NCBI GenBank assembly: GCA_011634665.1
Contig: WAEK01000009.1
Location: 2,099,501-2,163,500 of the forward strand
From: Mortierella sp. BCC40632
Lineage: Eukaryota; Mortierellomycota; Mortierellomycetes; Mortierellales; Mortierellaceae
Direction of reading: 5' to 3'
Length of the DNA stretch: 64,000 bases
How positions within the stretch are numbered: the stretch's first letter is position 1; every line of letters starts with the position of its first letter. The notes under the pieces are model-generated. The model saw only the letters and a list, made by a program, of their open reading frames with translations. It ran no database searches and was not told where the DNA came from. Positions 1-11,095 of the stretch are shown here, in pieces. Both the position numbers and the translations under genes were made by a program.

Positions 1-1999
1 ACCTTCACTTGACTCTGGGATATGTTCGACAAGCTCTCCAACGTAATGTTTGGCAAGGAGTTCTCTGGCATTGGCTGAATGAATAGCGTCAAAGTCTTCA
101 GTACAGTCCTCCCCTGCATTCATCATAATGCTTTCAGAGCCTCCTGGATGCTCCTTCAAGAATTTTGTGCAGTCATAGACCTTGCCATCGTGAATGATCC
201 AACAATCGTCCTCTGTAGAGTGCTTGGAAACCATGTCTGCCGTAAAACACTTGGCTCCTGTGGCTTTAGTATTGATTTTTTTGGCGACAACTCCGTTGCT
301 GACAGTGCCTGATATTGCACTCTCCACCTTGGCCTCTGGCGCAGAGAGTTTGACAATTGATGCATTCGGGAGAGGTACGGGTTTCGTTGTGACCATGACG
401 TTGCCCTTGTTCACTCCCTCTACTTGAGGTTTCATCCAACCTCCACCGCTTTCCGGCCCTGGCACTGTTGGATGGATAAATCTAAGGACCAACTCGCCAC
501 TATCTCCACCCGAAACAGCCAGCTCAACTTGGACGCGGTACCAGCAGTTATTCATCATCCCCATCAGATTCCAGTTCAGATTCTCTGGCTGGGTATTCGT
601 TGTGCTGTCCCAAGCTCGGACTCGGATATTGTTACAATTGAGTAACTGGCTCACAGGGATCTTGATAGACCAGAAACACCAACACCAATATCTTTGCCTT
701 GGGAATGGGTCAGTGCAAACCTGATATTCTTGCCATTCCTCGGGATGTTCAAGATCAGACACCAACCAGGATTTCCCAGAGTCAAGGGTCACCTCCACTC
801 GGGTTATTTTCTTGCATCCACCGTTGTAGGCATAGCCGCTAATGGTAACATCATAGGTCAAAGCTTGAGGGTCTGAGATCGGTAAGACTGAACCGTGCGC
901 AGGCGAGCAAATAACACTGTTGATGTTGAGGTCGTTGATTGTGTATTCTGGTCGTGTCCACCATTGCTCTCGCTTAGCCATGTCCGCATCGCCAACCATC
1001 GACGGCAAGACTCGGTTGTCGTGGTAGTGGTACCAGCTATCGGATCGAGTCTCCGAGACAGTAATCTTGGAGAGATACTTGATCATTCGTCCACCAATAA
1101 CGCCTGGGACAATCAGACGGACAGGGAAGCCATGATCTGGCGTAAGTCGATCTCCATTCATCTCGTATGCAATCATCACATCGTTCATGGGATTCAGAGC
1201 CCTCTCTACAGAAAGACTGGTGCCATAGGTGCCATTGGGGAGTTTGTCGGACCCATCAAAGCAAATAAATCTTGCACCCTTTTGAAGTCCGTTACAGGTG
1301 TTGAGCAATAGGTCTCTGACAAGTACACCCTTCCAAATAGCTGTTGACACAGCTCCGGGGCCCCAATTGAATCCAATCGTTTGTTTGTGCATATTTTGCT
1401 CCTTGCGTCGATTTCCAGCGCAGACAAGGGTGACAGGCAAGGTTATGCTTGGTAGCTTTTCAAGCATATCCATTGTTAGAGTCACCTCAGTGTTCACAAG
1501 TCTTAACGAAGGGAGAGGGAGAGGAGGGGAAAGAAGTAGGATAAAAGAGATCAGAAGGGTGGCAATAATGGGTAGCTGTTGCGTTGGTTGTTAAAAGAAA
1601 CTCGATAGTTTGGTGCATACCCTTCGATAGACAAGCGGTGAGTATCCCATGAGAGTTGTGGGACAGAGCCATGGTTCCGCACATAGTGTATTGAACTTGG
1701 AGTGATGAACCCTTTGCTAAGGAGGAGCGGTACTGGAGGTTCACAATTGAATGGGTGCTTTCCTATGTGCGAAGAGAGTTGAGTTTGAGGCGGTGGTCAG
1801 TTTTCAGTGGCATCTACTACACACGAGTGGAAGCAATACTCTTTCTCTGTAAAGTGGGTAGGAGTTGGTTGTCTGCACCTGTAAGTCGAATAAGCTGGGG
1901 ATGTCTTTTTATCCATTTGTCTGGAGTGTTGGCATCACGGGGATCAAATTGTATGTTTGTGTCGACATCGTCTCTATGTTCGAAGTTAGTTTCTGGCAT
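1..1999 (-). CDS. niaD: Nitrate reductase, eukaryotic molybdenum type (partial, runs off left edge)
   Basis: Reduces nitrate to nitrite in the cytosol using NAD(P)H. Three exons fit the reading frame: 1999-1879, 1762-1621 and 1501 to the left edge. The introns, 1763-1878 and 1502-1620, have GT..AG borders and restore the runs RLTG-KHPFNCEPP and SIEG-LVNTEV. The molybdenum-pterin domain has RNHGSVP and the motif CAGNRRKEQN, whose Cys (about residue 114) is the expected Mo ligand. The Mo dimerisation domain follows. Near residues 508-585 there is a cytochrome b5 domain with heme motif HPGG. The FAD/NAD(P)H domain lies beyond base 1. ATG at 1999 is the first in frame; the short N-terminus before DPRDANTPDKW is normal. 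The gene diverges from the nitrate transporter at 2742. The niaD name follows Aspergillus usage. Confidence 0.93.
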
Positions 2000-2741
2000 T
2001 GCTGCAAGGGAAAAGTCGTATGCGAGCTCTTCTGCAAATGAATGTTCAGTAATAAGAAGGTCAAGGAAAGCGGAAAACGAGAACAAGAGCTGTCGTGATG
2101 TTCCCTGTTACTATGATAGAGCAATATAAATACAGGGGGAAAACTAGGTTATATACTAGGTTACATTAAGGCAGATTCATGGTTGACTGGCCAGCTTGGG
2201 CTGTACATACGATAAGCGATTTTTTTTAGCATGTTGTAAAATTGGCGTAGAAAAGCCCCACGTGTGTTTCAAGAGATTTTCCTATCTGAACCTCCTGCAC
2301 GTGATGCACGTGTGTGCATATACACGTTCCTTTACACGTTTTTAGTTGCTCAGGAGTGCCGTCAAAATGACAGGCTTGGTATTTGGATTTATCCATGTTG
2401 AAAGGGGAAAGGAAAGACCCTGCCAGAGTGATTGGATGAGAGTATTCCAAGGAGAAAACATTAACGCAACGTTTCTATCTTTGTCGTTTTGACCACCATC
2501 TAGAGATGGTTTACGTCGGATAGAGACTTGATCCGAACGCGTCCTATGATCCGAACAGAGTGAACCGCCTCCTTTGCTATCTGACAGTAACGAATGAATT
2601 GGAGCAGCCAAGTAGGCAGTGCTATTCCTTGCTGACTCACTATCGCAGGCGCAGAAAGCGCCTCTTCGCTGTTTCTTCAGACGCCTAATGACATTTTCGC
2701 ATACCTTGAAAAGTTGCATAAATATTTCGCAGGCATTCTAA
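2000..2741. promoter_or_regulatory. Shared divergent promoter of nitrate reductase and nitrate transporter
   Basis: This 742-bp region separates the start codons of two divergent nitrate genes, so it should hold both promoters. GATA-factor-type sites are visible: GATAAG at 2211-2216, and TATC cores (AGATAG on the minus strand) near 2283, 2476 and 2577. In ascomycetes AreA/NIT2 GATA factors and a nitrate-specific Zn cluster activator regulate such pairs; applying that here is inference. No TATA box is convincing on either side. Confidence 0.6.
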
Positions 2742-4488
2742 ATGAGTTTTTCAAAAAATCGCTACGCAGCCTCATTTCCTACAAACCCCACACGCAGTAT
2801 GACACTGACAACTAAAATCTTCCCAAAAAAAATCCTAGTTGATGAAAATGGGAAAGCAACCAACATAAAAATATTATCATTTGCTCGGCCGCATATGAGG
2901 GCGATGCAGCTCTCGTGGCTATCCTTCTTCATCGCTTTTACAGGCTGGTTCGCCATCCCTCCACTGATGCCTACCATCAAAGCTGATCTCAAGCTTACAC
3001 CTAGCCAAATCTCAGACGCCAATATGACCAGCGTCAGTGCTACTATTCTGGCTCGGCTGACAATTGTAAGGCATGATGCTGCGGATTGCGAAGGCGAAGG
3101 AAAATGTAATACTATTTTCCGCTTAATAATTCTAACCAACTTCATCTTGTTACTGCCTATAGGGTCCATTGTGCGATCGCTACGGACCAAGGAAAGCCAT
3201 GGCGGGTTTACTCCTTGTTGGAGCTGTTACGATCGGATTGGCTGGGCTCGTCTCAGACGCCAATGGGTTGATTGCCGTTCGATTTTTTATCGGCATTATC
3301 GGCGCAACCTTTGTGCCATGCCAATATTGGGCTTCGCGGATGTTTTCGTCTAATATTGTCGGAACAGCCAATGCGATTTGTGGCGGATTTGGCAATATGG
3401 GCGCAGGAGTATCCTACTTCCTGATCCCATTGATTTACAATGGCTTTGCCCTGAGACTTCCTCCACATGAAGCGTGGCGTGTCACCTTTGTCGTTCCCGC
3501 CTGCCTATGCATTCTCATGGCTGGGGCAGACTATTTCTTAGGCGATGATTGTCCAGGCGACGAGTGGAAAAGTCGCAGCTCAAGCTTAGAGTGCCATGAT
3601 GTCGAGAAGCATGGACAACCGCAAACAGCCCCTGATAGCGATTCCATTGAGACTAGCGAGTTGGATGACAAAAAGTCCACCAGTCTCGGGGAGACATCAA
3701 GCAATACCGTCAGGGTTCCCGATTCTGAAAAACCGCCTTCGGTTTTGATGGATTTGTTGTCACAGCTCAAGAACCCGGCCGTACTGATCTTGATGGTCCA
3801 GTACGGATGTTCCTTCGGAGTGGAGCTAGCCGTTGACAACATGATCGGAGAATTCTTCCATTCGCATTTCGGGCTCTCACAGACAACTTCTGGCATGCTG
3901 GGATCCATTTTCGGACTCATGAACTTTTTCTCTCGTGCGAGCGGAGGCATGTTGGCCGACTATGTTAACACATTGATCGGCGAAGGCATCCAAGGCCGCA
4001 TGCTTGTCCATTTCATCGTCTTTTTCTTCCAAGGTGCCTTTCTCATCGGATTCTCCTTTGCGATTGGAGCACTAGGTCCTTCAATCGTTGTCTTGGTCCT
4101 ATTCAGCTACTGTGTTCAAGCTGGATGTGGCACCACATTCTGTAAGCTACTTTACCTTAAGTTATTACGTTTGTTGGCCTTGCTTTTTGTTCAGTCTCTA
4201 ACACAGGGCTTCATTGACTTATACTAATATCTATTTGTTTGTCATTTGATAGCCATTGTCCCATTTGCCAACCCAAAGAGCATGGGCGCCGTATATGGCC
4301 TTGTTGGTGCTGGCGGAAGCATTGGCTCCATTGTGTTCAATTTCATCTTTAAGGTCTATGGCACCAACTATGCCGATGCCTTCCGTGTTATCGGCTATAC
4401 ATCACTTACAGCAGCACTGATTACATTGCTACTGAGGGTCCAAGGTCGAGGGCTTCTCGGTCTATTTTTCAAGAAACTGAACCCATAG
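2742..4488 (+). CDS. crnA: High-affinity nitrate/nitrite transporter (NNP family, MFS)
   Basis: Plasma-membrane nitrate:H+ symporter. Three exons fit: 2742-3065, 3163-4141 and 4253-4488, giving about 512 aa, the usual size of fungal NrtA/CrnA (about 507 aa). Intron 1 removal gives ARLTIGPLCDRYGPRKA, the MFS loop 2-3 motif; intron 2 removal gives GTTFSIVPFANPKS. Intron 2 has a branch-like ACTAAT. Both nitrate signatures are visible: GGFGNMGAGVSYF in TM5 and GLVGAGGSIGSIVF in TM11. A long hydrophilic central loop (Ser/Asp/Glu-rich, near residues 255-315) is typical of the fungal subfamily. It diverges from nitrate reductase across a shared promoter, so uptake and reduction are probably co-induced. 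The crnA name follows Aspergillus usage. Confidence 0.93.
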
Positions 4489-4904
4489 AATAGTAGCGCC
4501 AATTATTATTATTCTTTTTTTTTTAGTGTGTAAACATCTAGCCAACTGTTTAAAATATATCCCTATGTTCAAATGCTTTCGAAGACCATCTACTAGGGAA
4601 GGGCATGAATATTTTATGTAGAGTTCTTACAAAGATATCCTCAGTAACACCAGAAAGCGGGGTGGCAAGAAAGACCATCTTAAGACCAATAGAGTTGTCA
4701 TGTTTCACAGCCACGGCATTCAGGCGTCCGTGACATAGTACCCCCAATCTGCAATACACTTATTGTCCTATAGAAGAGCGCCGCCTTGTCTAGTCCTTGA
4801 CAGGCGGCAAAGGGAGTTTTGCGTGTATTACTCGACAGTAACATCCTCCCTCTTCCACAAGGGCCTTCAGCTCTACAATGGATATCTCCGCTTGTTACCT
4901 TCCT

Positions 4905-4940
<36 letters not shown>

Positions 4941-5800
4941 CCTTGTCCTTATTGACCTGAAGGTCTTCGTAGAAACTCGATCTACCTTTTCCATTGCTCA
5001 GAGGAAGGATAAAAATGCAAAGTTAGAATCGATAAAGAAAGGCCACATCATAGCTGAGAGCTATGGTGCGGACGTATAAGGATTGTTGTAGTATTGGTGA
5101 TGAGAGGTGAGTGCCACTGTCAAAGGAAGTGGACGTTGGCACGGTGGACTAGATCTCGGGGGACCTGACATCTTGTTTGGATTGGGAGACCGATGACTAA
5201 GATTGGAATCTGCCAAGATAGGTCAAGCCAGGGCTACGTTCCCGTCACCGCACTGCAAAGCTGTTCTTGATGCAGTTGGGGAGACTGAGGAGTAAGTTGA
5301 TATTATTATAGTGACGAGTGGCTACAAGGAGAGAGGCCTGTTGGGACAACATCAATTAAAGGTCCCGTGTATTTTGCCTCTGATATCCACCTCAGCCTCT
5401 GCACCTCTGAGTTGTCGAAGAAAGGAGAGTGCGAATGAGGAAGGGGCTTTTTCGCCATCTGTGAGGCTAAATGTCTTGAATTGACTTGATCTTGGAGAAT
5501 GGAGTTGTTTCCATTGTGTCTGTTTGAGCCAAGTGGAATGAGATTTGACATGGTAGAAAGGAAAGAGGCTGTGTTAGAGCAACCTTTATCATGGGCTTGG
5601 TTTTTTTTTTTTTTTTTTTTTTTTTTAGAGAGAGAGAGAGAGTGTGTGTGTGTGTACGGGTGGATTGTCAAACAATCGTTTTTCGCTCTCATTGGCTAGA
5701 AGAGTAGATGACAGAGAAAGAAAGAGCCAGGGGCCTATCTCTAATCCATCTCATTCCCCTCTCCATTCTCTCTTCTTTTGTTCATCCAACAACCCAGGAA
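4489..5800. other. Intergenic stretch with poly-T and GA/GT repeats
   Basis: The 3' flank of the nitrate transporter leads into non-coding sequence holding a roughly 30-base T run (about 4911-4940), a T run followed by (AG)n and (TG)n (about 5601-5655), and the pyrimidine-rich leader of the F-box gene. Short minus-strand open stretches at 4550-4990 have no recognisable domain, and one runs through the poly-T. I see no supported gene here. Confidence 0.6.
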
Positions 5801-7249
5801 ATGGAGCAGGCAATCTCTCTCCCCGAGATTCGGAGTCTCATCGGCAAGCATCTCTCGCCCACTGACCTCAAGACTTGTATGCTCGTCTCCCGTGCTTGGG
5901 AAGCCTCCATGGCTCCATGGCTATGGCGGTCTGTCAACGTTGGGCCTAAATGGTCTCCTTATCTACTAAAAGCCCTTCGCAAGCACAAGTCCTGCATCCG
6001 AAGCCTTCATCTCTATCAAAACGAAATACCCAACGAGGTCTACGGGTTTTTTAATAACTTACAGAGTCTACAGACCACTAACATCAGATATTCGATGGAA
6101 GCTCGGAATCAGATGGAGGCCTTGGTCCTTCGCAACCAGTCCTCGCTTCGCACCATGATTGAAGGCTATAGTATTGGCGCATGGGAAACACCACTCAAGA
6201 CCATGATGGAATGCCCCTCGCTTGACTACCTTGGCCTCGCAAAAGTCAGGTTTAAAGACGAGGATATGTTGGAGACATTTCACCAAGCTTGTGCTCGAAT
6301 CAAACGTCTGAGACTTCTCTTGGTGGAAAACTGGTACCGGCCAAAGAATCCAGAACAAATCTTTACTAACCTTCGGATCGTGCGACTGATTCCTGTCATG
6401 AACAGGATGCAGCTCCAGTTCCTGTCACGGTGCCCTAACTTGAGGCTATTGAGCGTGTTCGTGCACGACTCGATGACGATGGATGACTTTTTAGAAATCG
6501 TAATTCCTGCCTGTACAAAGCTCGAGGCAATTCACTATGATGGCTACAAGGCCGAAGATAAAGAGGGATGGAGAAAATTGGTCCAATCTCTACCTCCAAT
6601 GAAGAGTATTCAACTTGGACCGCTTGCCTACCGATGCAAATGTCTGGGAGGCCCATCCTCTCTATCACGCCACTTTTCAACTCTCCAGGCTATCTGGCTC
6701 GATGACTTTAGCCCCTGCAGGAGCATGGACATCCAGTCCATTCTTTGCTCGTGCCCAAATCTACGATTCGTTAGTGCGAAAACGCTCCATATCAAGGAAA
6801 GCCAGGATGGACCTCCTTGGGTTTGCCATCAACTCCAATATTTTGGTGTCTACATCTTACAAGATCAGCAGGATCCAACCCCAAGGTATTGTGTCTACAA
6901 TCAACTCGCCCAGCTTTCCCAGCTCCGTGTACTCGACATTGGAATAGCGAGACTGAGGCAAAATCCAGAGCCTGAGGAATCAATGCTTTGTCTGGGTAAA
7001 GGGCTGGAGCTTTTGGCGCCTCTCAAGAAGCTTTGGCATATAGACATTGAGAACCTGCAGCTTAAATGGCGAACAGAGGAAGTCGAGTGGGTGATCCAGA
7101 CCTGGCCCAACCTTCGAACACTTTTTGGCAGGGTTCATAGGGACATATCTGAGAACCTTCGTCTTTGGGGACTCCTCAAGACATCTGGGATAGATCCCAG
7201 AAAGCAAGTCTTCAAACATCTTGACTACATAGAGATTGATATGTCGTAA
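5801..7249 (+). CDS. F-box / leucine-rich repeat protein, paralogue 1
   Basis: Probable substrate-recognition subunit of an SCF ubiquitin ligase. I chose the ATG at 5801 (482 aa) because it puts the F-box at the N-terminus, as in the neighbouring paralogue, and follows a pyrimidine-rich leader; an in-frame ATG at 5708 would add 31 residues. The F-box-like segment spans about residues 6-46 (LPEIRSLIGKHLSPTDL, then LVSRAWEASMAPWLWRSV). The rest has degenerate leucine-rich repeats such as CPSLDYLGLAKV, CPNLRLLSVF and CPNLRFVSAK. Single exon. The gene at 7530 shares F-box, length and leader style, so the pair looks like a tandem duplication. The target protein is unknown. Confidence 0.82.
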   Translation: MEQAISLPEIRSLIGKHLSPTDLKTCMLVSRAWEASMAPWLWRSVNVGPKWSPYLLKALRKHKSCIRSLHLYQNEIPNEVYGFFNNLQSLQTTNIRYSMEARNQMEALVLRNQSSLRTMIEGYSIGAWETPLKTMMECPSLDYLGLAKVRFKDEDMLETFHQACARIKRLRLLLVENWYRPKNPEQIFTNLRIVRLIPVMNRMQLQFLSRCPNLRLLSVFVHDSMTMDDFLEIVIPACTKLEAIHYDGYKAEDKEGWRKLVQSLPPMKSIQLGPLAYRCKCLGGPSSLSRHFSTLQAIWLDDFSPCRSMDIQSILCSCPNLRFVSAKTLHIKESQDGPPWVCHQLQYFGVYILQDQQDPTPRYCVYNQLAQLSQLRVLDIGIARLRQNPEPEESMLCLGKGLELLAPLKKLWHIDIENLQLKWRTEEVEWVIQTWPNLRTLFGRVHRDISENLRLWGLLKTSGIDPRKQVFKHLDYIEIDMS

Positions 7250-7529
7250 AGGATTGGAAAGAAAGAAAAAGAAAAAAGGAATAGTATCAGCCTAGCAGGT
7301 GTCCTTTCTGAGGCCTCATTAAGCTACGGGGATTTGGGGCTGTGCTTGACTCTTAGTGTGTGGCGTGTGAGAATTTGTGCTGATGGCCCGTGAAGAGGGA
7401 GGGGACATCAGCTGAGGCTTGACTGTGTTGAGTTCCTTCTTGTGGGAGGGGAGGTGGATTGATGAATACCCATTCCATTCGCCCTCATTCATCATTCCAT
7501 CTCATCTCATTCTCCTCTTGATTCAAGTA
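7250..7529. other. Spacer between tandem F-box genes
   Basis: Holds the A-rich 3' end of the first F-box gene and the T/C-rich leader of the second (CATTC and CTC motifs just before the ATG, as upstream of the first copy). No gene is visible. Confidence 0.5.
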
Positions 7530-8987
7530 ATGGAGAAGGCTCTTTCACTCCCCGAGATTCGAAAACATATTGCCCGATTTCTCTCCCCAAGGGATCTCAA
7601 GGCATGTATGACTCTATCTCGTGCTTGGGCTGAATCCATGGCCTCATGTTTATGGTGGTCACTCACAGACCGGCACAAGCTTCAGTCTCTCCCTTTTGTC
7701 GTTATCCAAAAGTATGCTCGCTTTGTCCGGATCCTCTGCCTCGCCAATATAGAGAGCCCTGGTGAGATCTATACCCTGTTTGACCATTTGAAGACTATAC
7801 GGATGGCATATGACCTTTACAAGCTCGGCTATGCGGGGTACGCCATAGACCTGATCCAGCGCAACCGGTCTTCGATTCGAGCTGTTATCGAAGAATATGG
7901 TGACAATATACCTCTAGATATGCTCAAAATGATTCTTCAGTGTCCTCGACTTGAACATCTGGAGTTTGGCAGGGTTACATTACCTGAACGGGACCTGGTC
8001 AAGTTGTTGCTGCAGTCATGTACCCGCCTGACACAACTAAAGCTTCATTCAGTTCATATCTCTGATCATTCGATGTTGCAATCTCAGGATCAGGATCTTA
8101 TCTTTCGCCATCTTGAATGGCTACACCTGGCTCAAATCCACGACCGAGTACAAATAGAACTACTGAAGCGGAGTCCTAACTTGAGAAAGCTCGTTATGAT
8201 CGAGGAACCCTCAGTCCCTGTCAACGAATTCGTGGAAGTGGTGCTACCAAGATGTCCCAAACTATGCGCACTTGCCTACCATGGCTCCTTTAACCAAGTT
8301 ACCGATCAGGATTTGTTTGTGAGTGCACTTCCTCCAATGAAGTGTCTCTTGCTTGGGCGTCATTTTATGCGGAGATGTAGCCAGCCATCTGCCCCGTTTC
8401 CACAACACTTTGCCACTCTACAAGCCATTAACCTCTGGTTTTTTAGGGATAACCGCGGCTCGACCGTTCAGACTATTCTCAGCACATGTCCTAACCTTCG
8501 GTTCATTAACGGAGGGCGGATCCGCTCCAGGGAATTGGAAGGAGCATCACCATGGATATGTCGGAATCTTCAATATTTCAATATCCATATCTTCGATTAC
8601 GAGGATATTATACCGAGGAATGATGGAATACTTGAACGACTCGCTCATCTTGTCCAACTCCGTGTTCTCAAAACCGTTCTGCATCCAACAGCATCCACAA
8701 TTCAAAGGGATAAATCTCAACCCATTCGGCCTGAGGATAAGCTGAGGCCGTTGGCAGCACTAAGGCACCTCGAGCATATTGCCCTGCGCAGTCCAGTTAT
8801 GAACTGGCTACCAACCGATGTCCAGTGGGCTATCCAGACATGGCCAGATCTTCAGTCAATACAGACCAGCTTTCATCAAAACGAATCCATCGACCAGTCC
8901 ATGCGGAGCCTGCTTGAGCTTAAAGGGATCAACTACATCAACCCCACTGTGGACATTATGGAGTATGTTGAGGTCGATACAAAGTAA
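7530..8987 (+). CDS. F-box / leucine-rich repeat protein, paralogue 2
   Basis: Second member of a tandem pair, 485 aa, single exon. The start at 7530 is the first ATG in frame and begins MEKALSLPEIRKHI, aligning with MEQAISLPEIRSLI of the gene at 5801. The F-box-like segment covers residues 6-46 (LSPRDLKACMTLSRAWAESM). Degenerate LRRs follow: CPRLEHLEFGRV, CTRLTQLKL, SPNLRKLVM, CPNLRFINGG. Both genes end with a similar arrangement, DVQWAIQTWPDLQ here and EVEWVIQTWPNLR in paralogue 1. By family analogy it recruits a substrate to an SCF complex. The two proteins diverge clearly outside the F-box, so the duplication is not recent. Confidence 0.82.
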   Translation: MEKALSLPEIRKHIARFLSPRDLKACMTLSRAWAESMASCLWWSLTDRHKLQSLPFVVIQKYARFVRILCLANIESPGEIYTLFDHLKTIRMAYDLYKLGYAGYAIDLIQRNRSSIRAVIEEYGDNIPLDMLKMILQCPRLEHLEFGRVTLPERDLVKLLLQSCTRLTQLKLHSVHISDHSMLQSQDQDLIFRHLEWLHLAQIHDRVQIELLKRSPNLRKLVMIEEPSVPVNEFVEVVLPRCPKLCALAYHGSFNQVTDQDLFVSALPPMKCLLLGRHFMRRCSQPSAPFPQHFATLQAINLWFFRDNRGSTVQTILSTCPNLRFINGGRIRSRELEGASPWICRNLQYFNIHIFDYEDIIPRNDGILERLAHLVQLRVLKTVLHPTASTIQRDKSQPIRPEDKLRPLAALRHLEHIALRSPVMNWLPTDVQWAIQTWPDLQSIQTSFHQNESIDQSMRSLLELKGINYINPTVDIMEYVEVDTK

Positions 8988-10543
8988 AGTACATGAGAAT
9001 CTACGAAAGGGCTTGGAGCTGGAGAGAGGGACCAAGCTCAAGGAAAGGGCTTACTCTCTCTCACTTTACCCAATACGCTTCTCCACGTATGGCACGCATC
9101 AAATCGCGTAGATCGCACATGTTGACAGCCTTACCAGCTACTTAGTCATTGTAGTGCCGGGATATTCCGATGATTGACGAAAAATGACATGTTTATTTCA
9201 CTCATCCTGTCACTCTATCTACACTTGGTGAAATTTATCCACTTGGACCAATAACCCTAGAAGAAGGGTCTGAACTGAGTCTATGTTCCGGAGCATGCGG
9301 TCGCCAACAAACCTAAAGGAGTGTGGAGGCCTTTTTAATTTTGCCGTGAACAAGAGAAGGGGGGTTGGATTATGGCGCAGTCATGACTACAGAAAAGCAA
9401 AGAGGGAAAAAGAATGGCGAGGAGGTGAGTGAGTGGGTAAGCAGAGAAAAGAAAGAGGATCATTGACACTTGGTCTTTTTTTTTTTCTCTGGTCAACGCT
9501 GTGGCTCAGCTCAACATGAAGTATATCCTTCTGGTAAGAAAGAATGCGAAGCGATGGGGAACTCTTGGCGAAAGCTAAAAAAATTACTCGCTGTTCTCTC
9601 GTTCCTAGATCATTGCTCAGGGACATGCCCAGCAAAGCCAGATCTTCCCAGTTAGAGAGTTAAGGGTAAGAGAAAGAGAGAGAGGAGCAGACATTGCGCA
9701 GCATGCAGAACCCTGATTCCAGCTGAGTTGGAATAGCAATGCCAAGCATTACTTCGCCTGACTGAGCATCAAAAGCATAAAAAAACAATAGAAGTCTCGC
9801 GTCAAACTGCATCCAGAATTTCCTTTCCCAGAATTAAGGTAGGATGGGAGACCAAAAGGACAGGCACGATGGTCCATCTGATAACGATCACTAGCTCACA
9901 CTTCGCAGCTCCTTGTACCTATACTTGACCATCTAGCACATGGTAGGGTACTATAATAGTTGATGTATGGTTTACCCGACGCACAAACAAGGAGTTTAAT
10001 TGTGCGCATGGATGGACAAGATGACAAAAATACTCCACCCAAGCAAGCCTCATACCCTCCATTGTGACACACGACCCCAGCCACCAGAGAGGCGTTCTCC
10101 ACCCAAGACTTGCACTCCCACGAGGCTTGCAGGAAGGAATCATCTAATTGCGGCTTCCTGAGTGCCCTTCCTCTCCGCAGCACACGCCCTCATTGATGCC
10201 TATGGGCGCCCTTTTTGCTGCTGGGTCTGGTGAATCAGGAAGAGCCAATGCACGTTTGGGTGTTGGTTTGTGTAGCTCGGGCACAGTCAAGGGATTGGTA
10301 GGGAAAATATGTATGCGAAGGCAAAGTATAAAAGGAGGTCAACGGCGGGACACTAGTCGTTCCAGTAACTCACATCTCTCTTTCTCTTTCTCCATCCCTC
10401 TCTTTCTCCCTCTCTTTCTCTCTCTTGCAGTCTTGAAGATTGGGTATTTGGACTCTGTTCTTCTCTCCTTTGCTTATTCCTCTGCCAGTTTTCCCAGGCC
10501 TGAACAAGGCCAGCATATCCCGCTCTCTCATCTTCAAGTAACA
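8988..10543. other. Intergenic region and promoter of the drug transporter
   Basis: No supported gene in about 1.5 kb. The right end looks like a promoter: a TATAAAA box at 10327-10333, then a CT-rich tract at about 10378-10432 ending in TTGCAG, which could be a 5'-UTR initiator or a leader-intron acceptor, then the ATG at 10544. Open stretches at 9387-9655 and 9896-10183 have no domain and composition unlike the real genes. Confidence 0.5.
10327..10333 (+). promoter_or_regulatory. TATA box upstream of the DHA14-type transporter
   Basis: TATAAAA lies 211 bp before the start codon at 10544, followed about 50 bp later by a pyrimidine tract of the kind that marks transcription starts in many fungal genes. 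Confidence 0.5.
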
Positions 10544-11021
10544 ATGTCCAACGACAACTCCGACTCACACTCTATCCCTATCGATGAGAGAACAGTGACC
10601 TCCATGAGTGAAGAGTTCAAGAGAGACCTGACACACATCGAGCTTCAGAACCAAAGAGGTCCGACGACTATTCTTTCAGGGAAAGATGATCTTGAGTCTG
10701 CAAATCCCATGAACTCGACTGAAGGTCCTACCAGTCAAGTTCCCTCAGTCTCGCTCGAGCCTCAAGACTTTGGACCCAAAACCCCACTTACGGGTATTCG
10801 TCGGGTTCTAGTCTTTTTTGGTATTATGGTCACACTCTTTTTAGCAGCACTGGATCAAACAATTGTCACAACTACGCTGCCTTCAATCGCCAAAGATTTC
10901 AACAACTTCTCCGACATCTCCTGGGTTGGAACTGCATACCTCCTGACTACTACTTCAGTCCAGCCTCTTTATGGCGTTGCTGCCGATCTTGCTGGCAGAA
11001 AGCGTTCAATGTAAGTCTCCC

Positions 11022-11095
<74 letters not shown>

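Noticed and set aside
4550..4994. Minus-strand frames near 4.5-5.0 kb considered as a small gene
   Set aside because: One ends in poly-Lys from a T run, the other has no recognisable domain; no clear exon structure.
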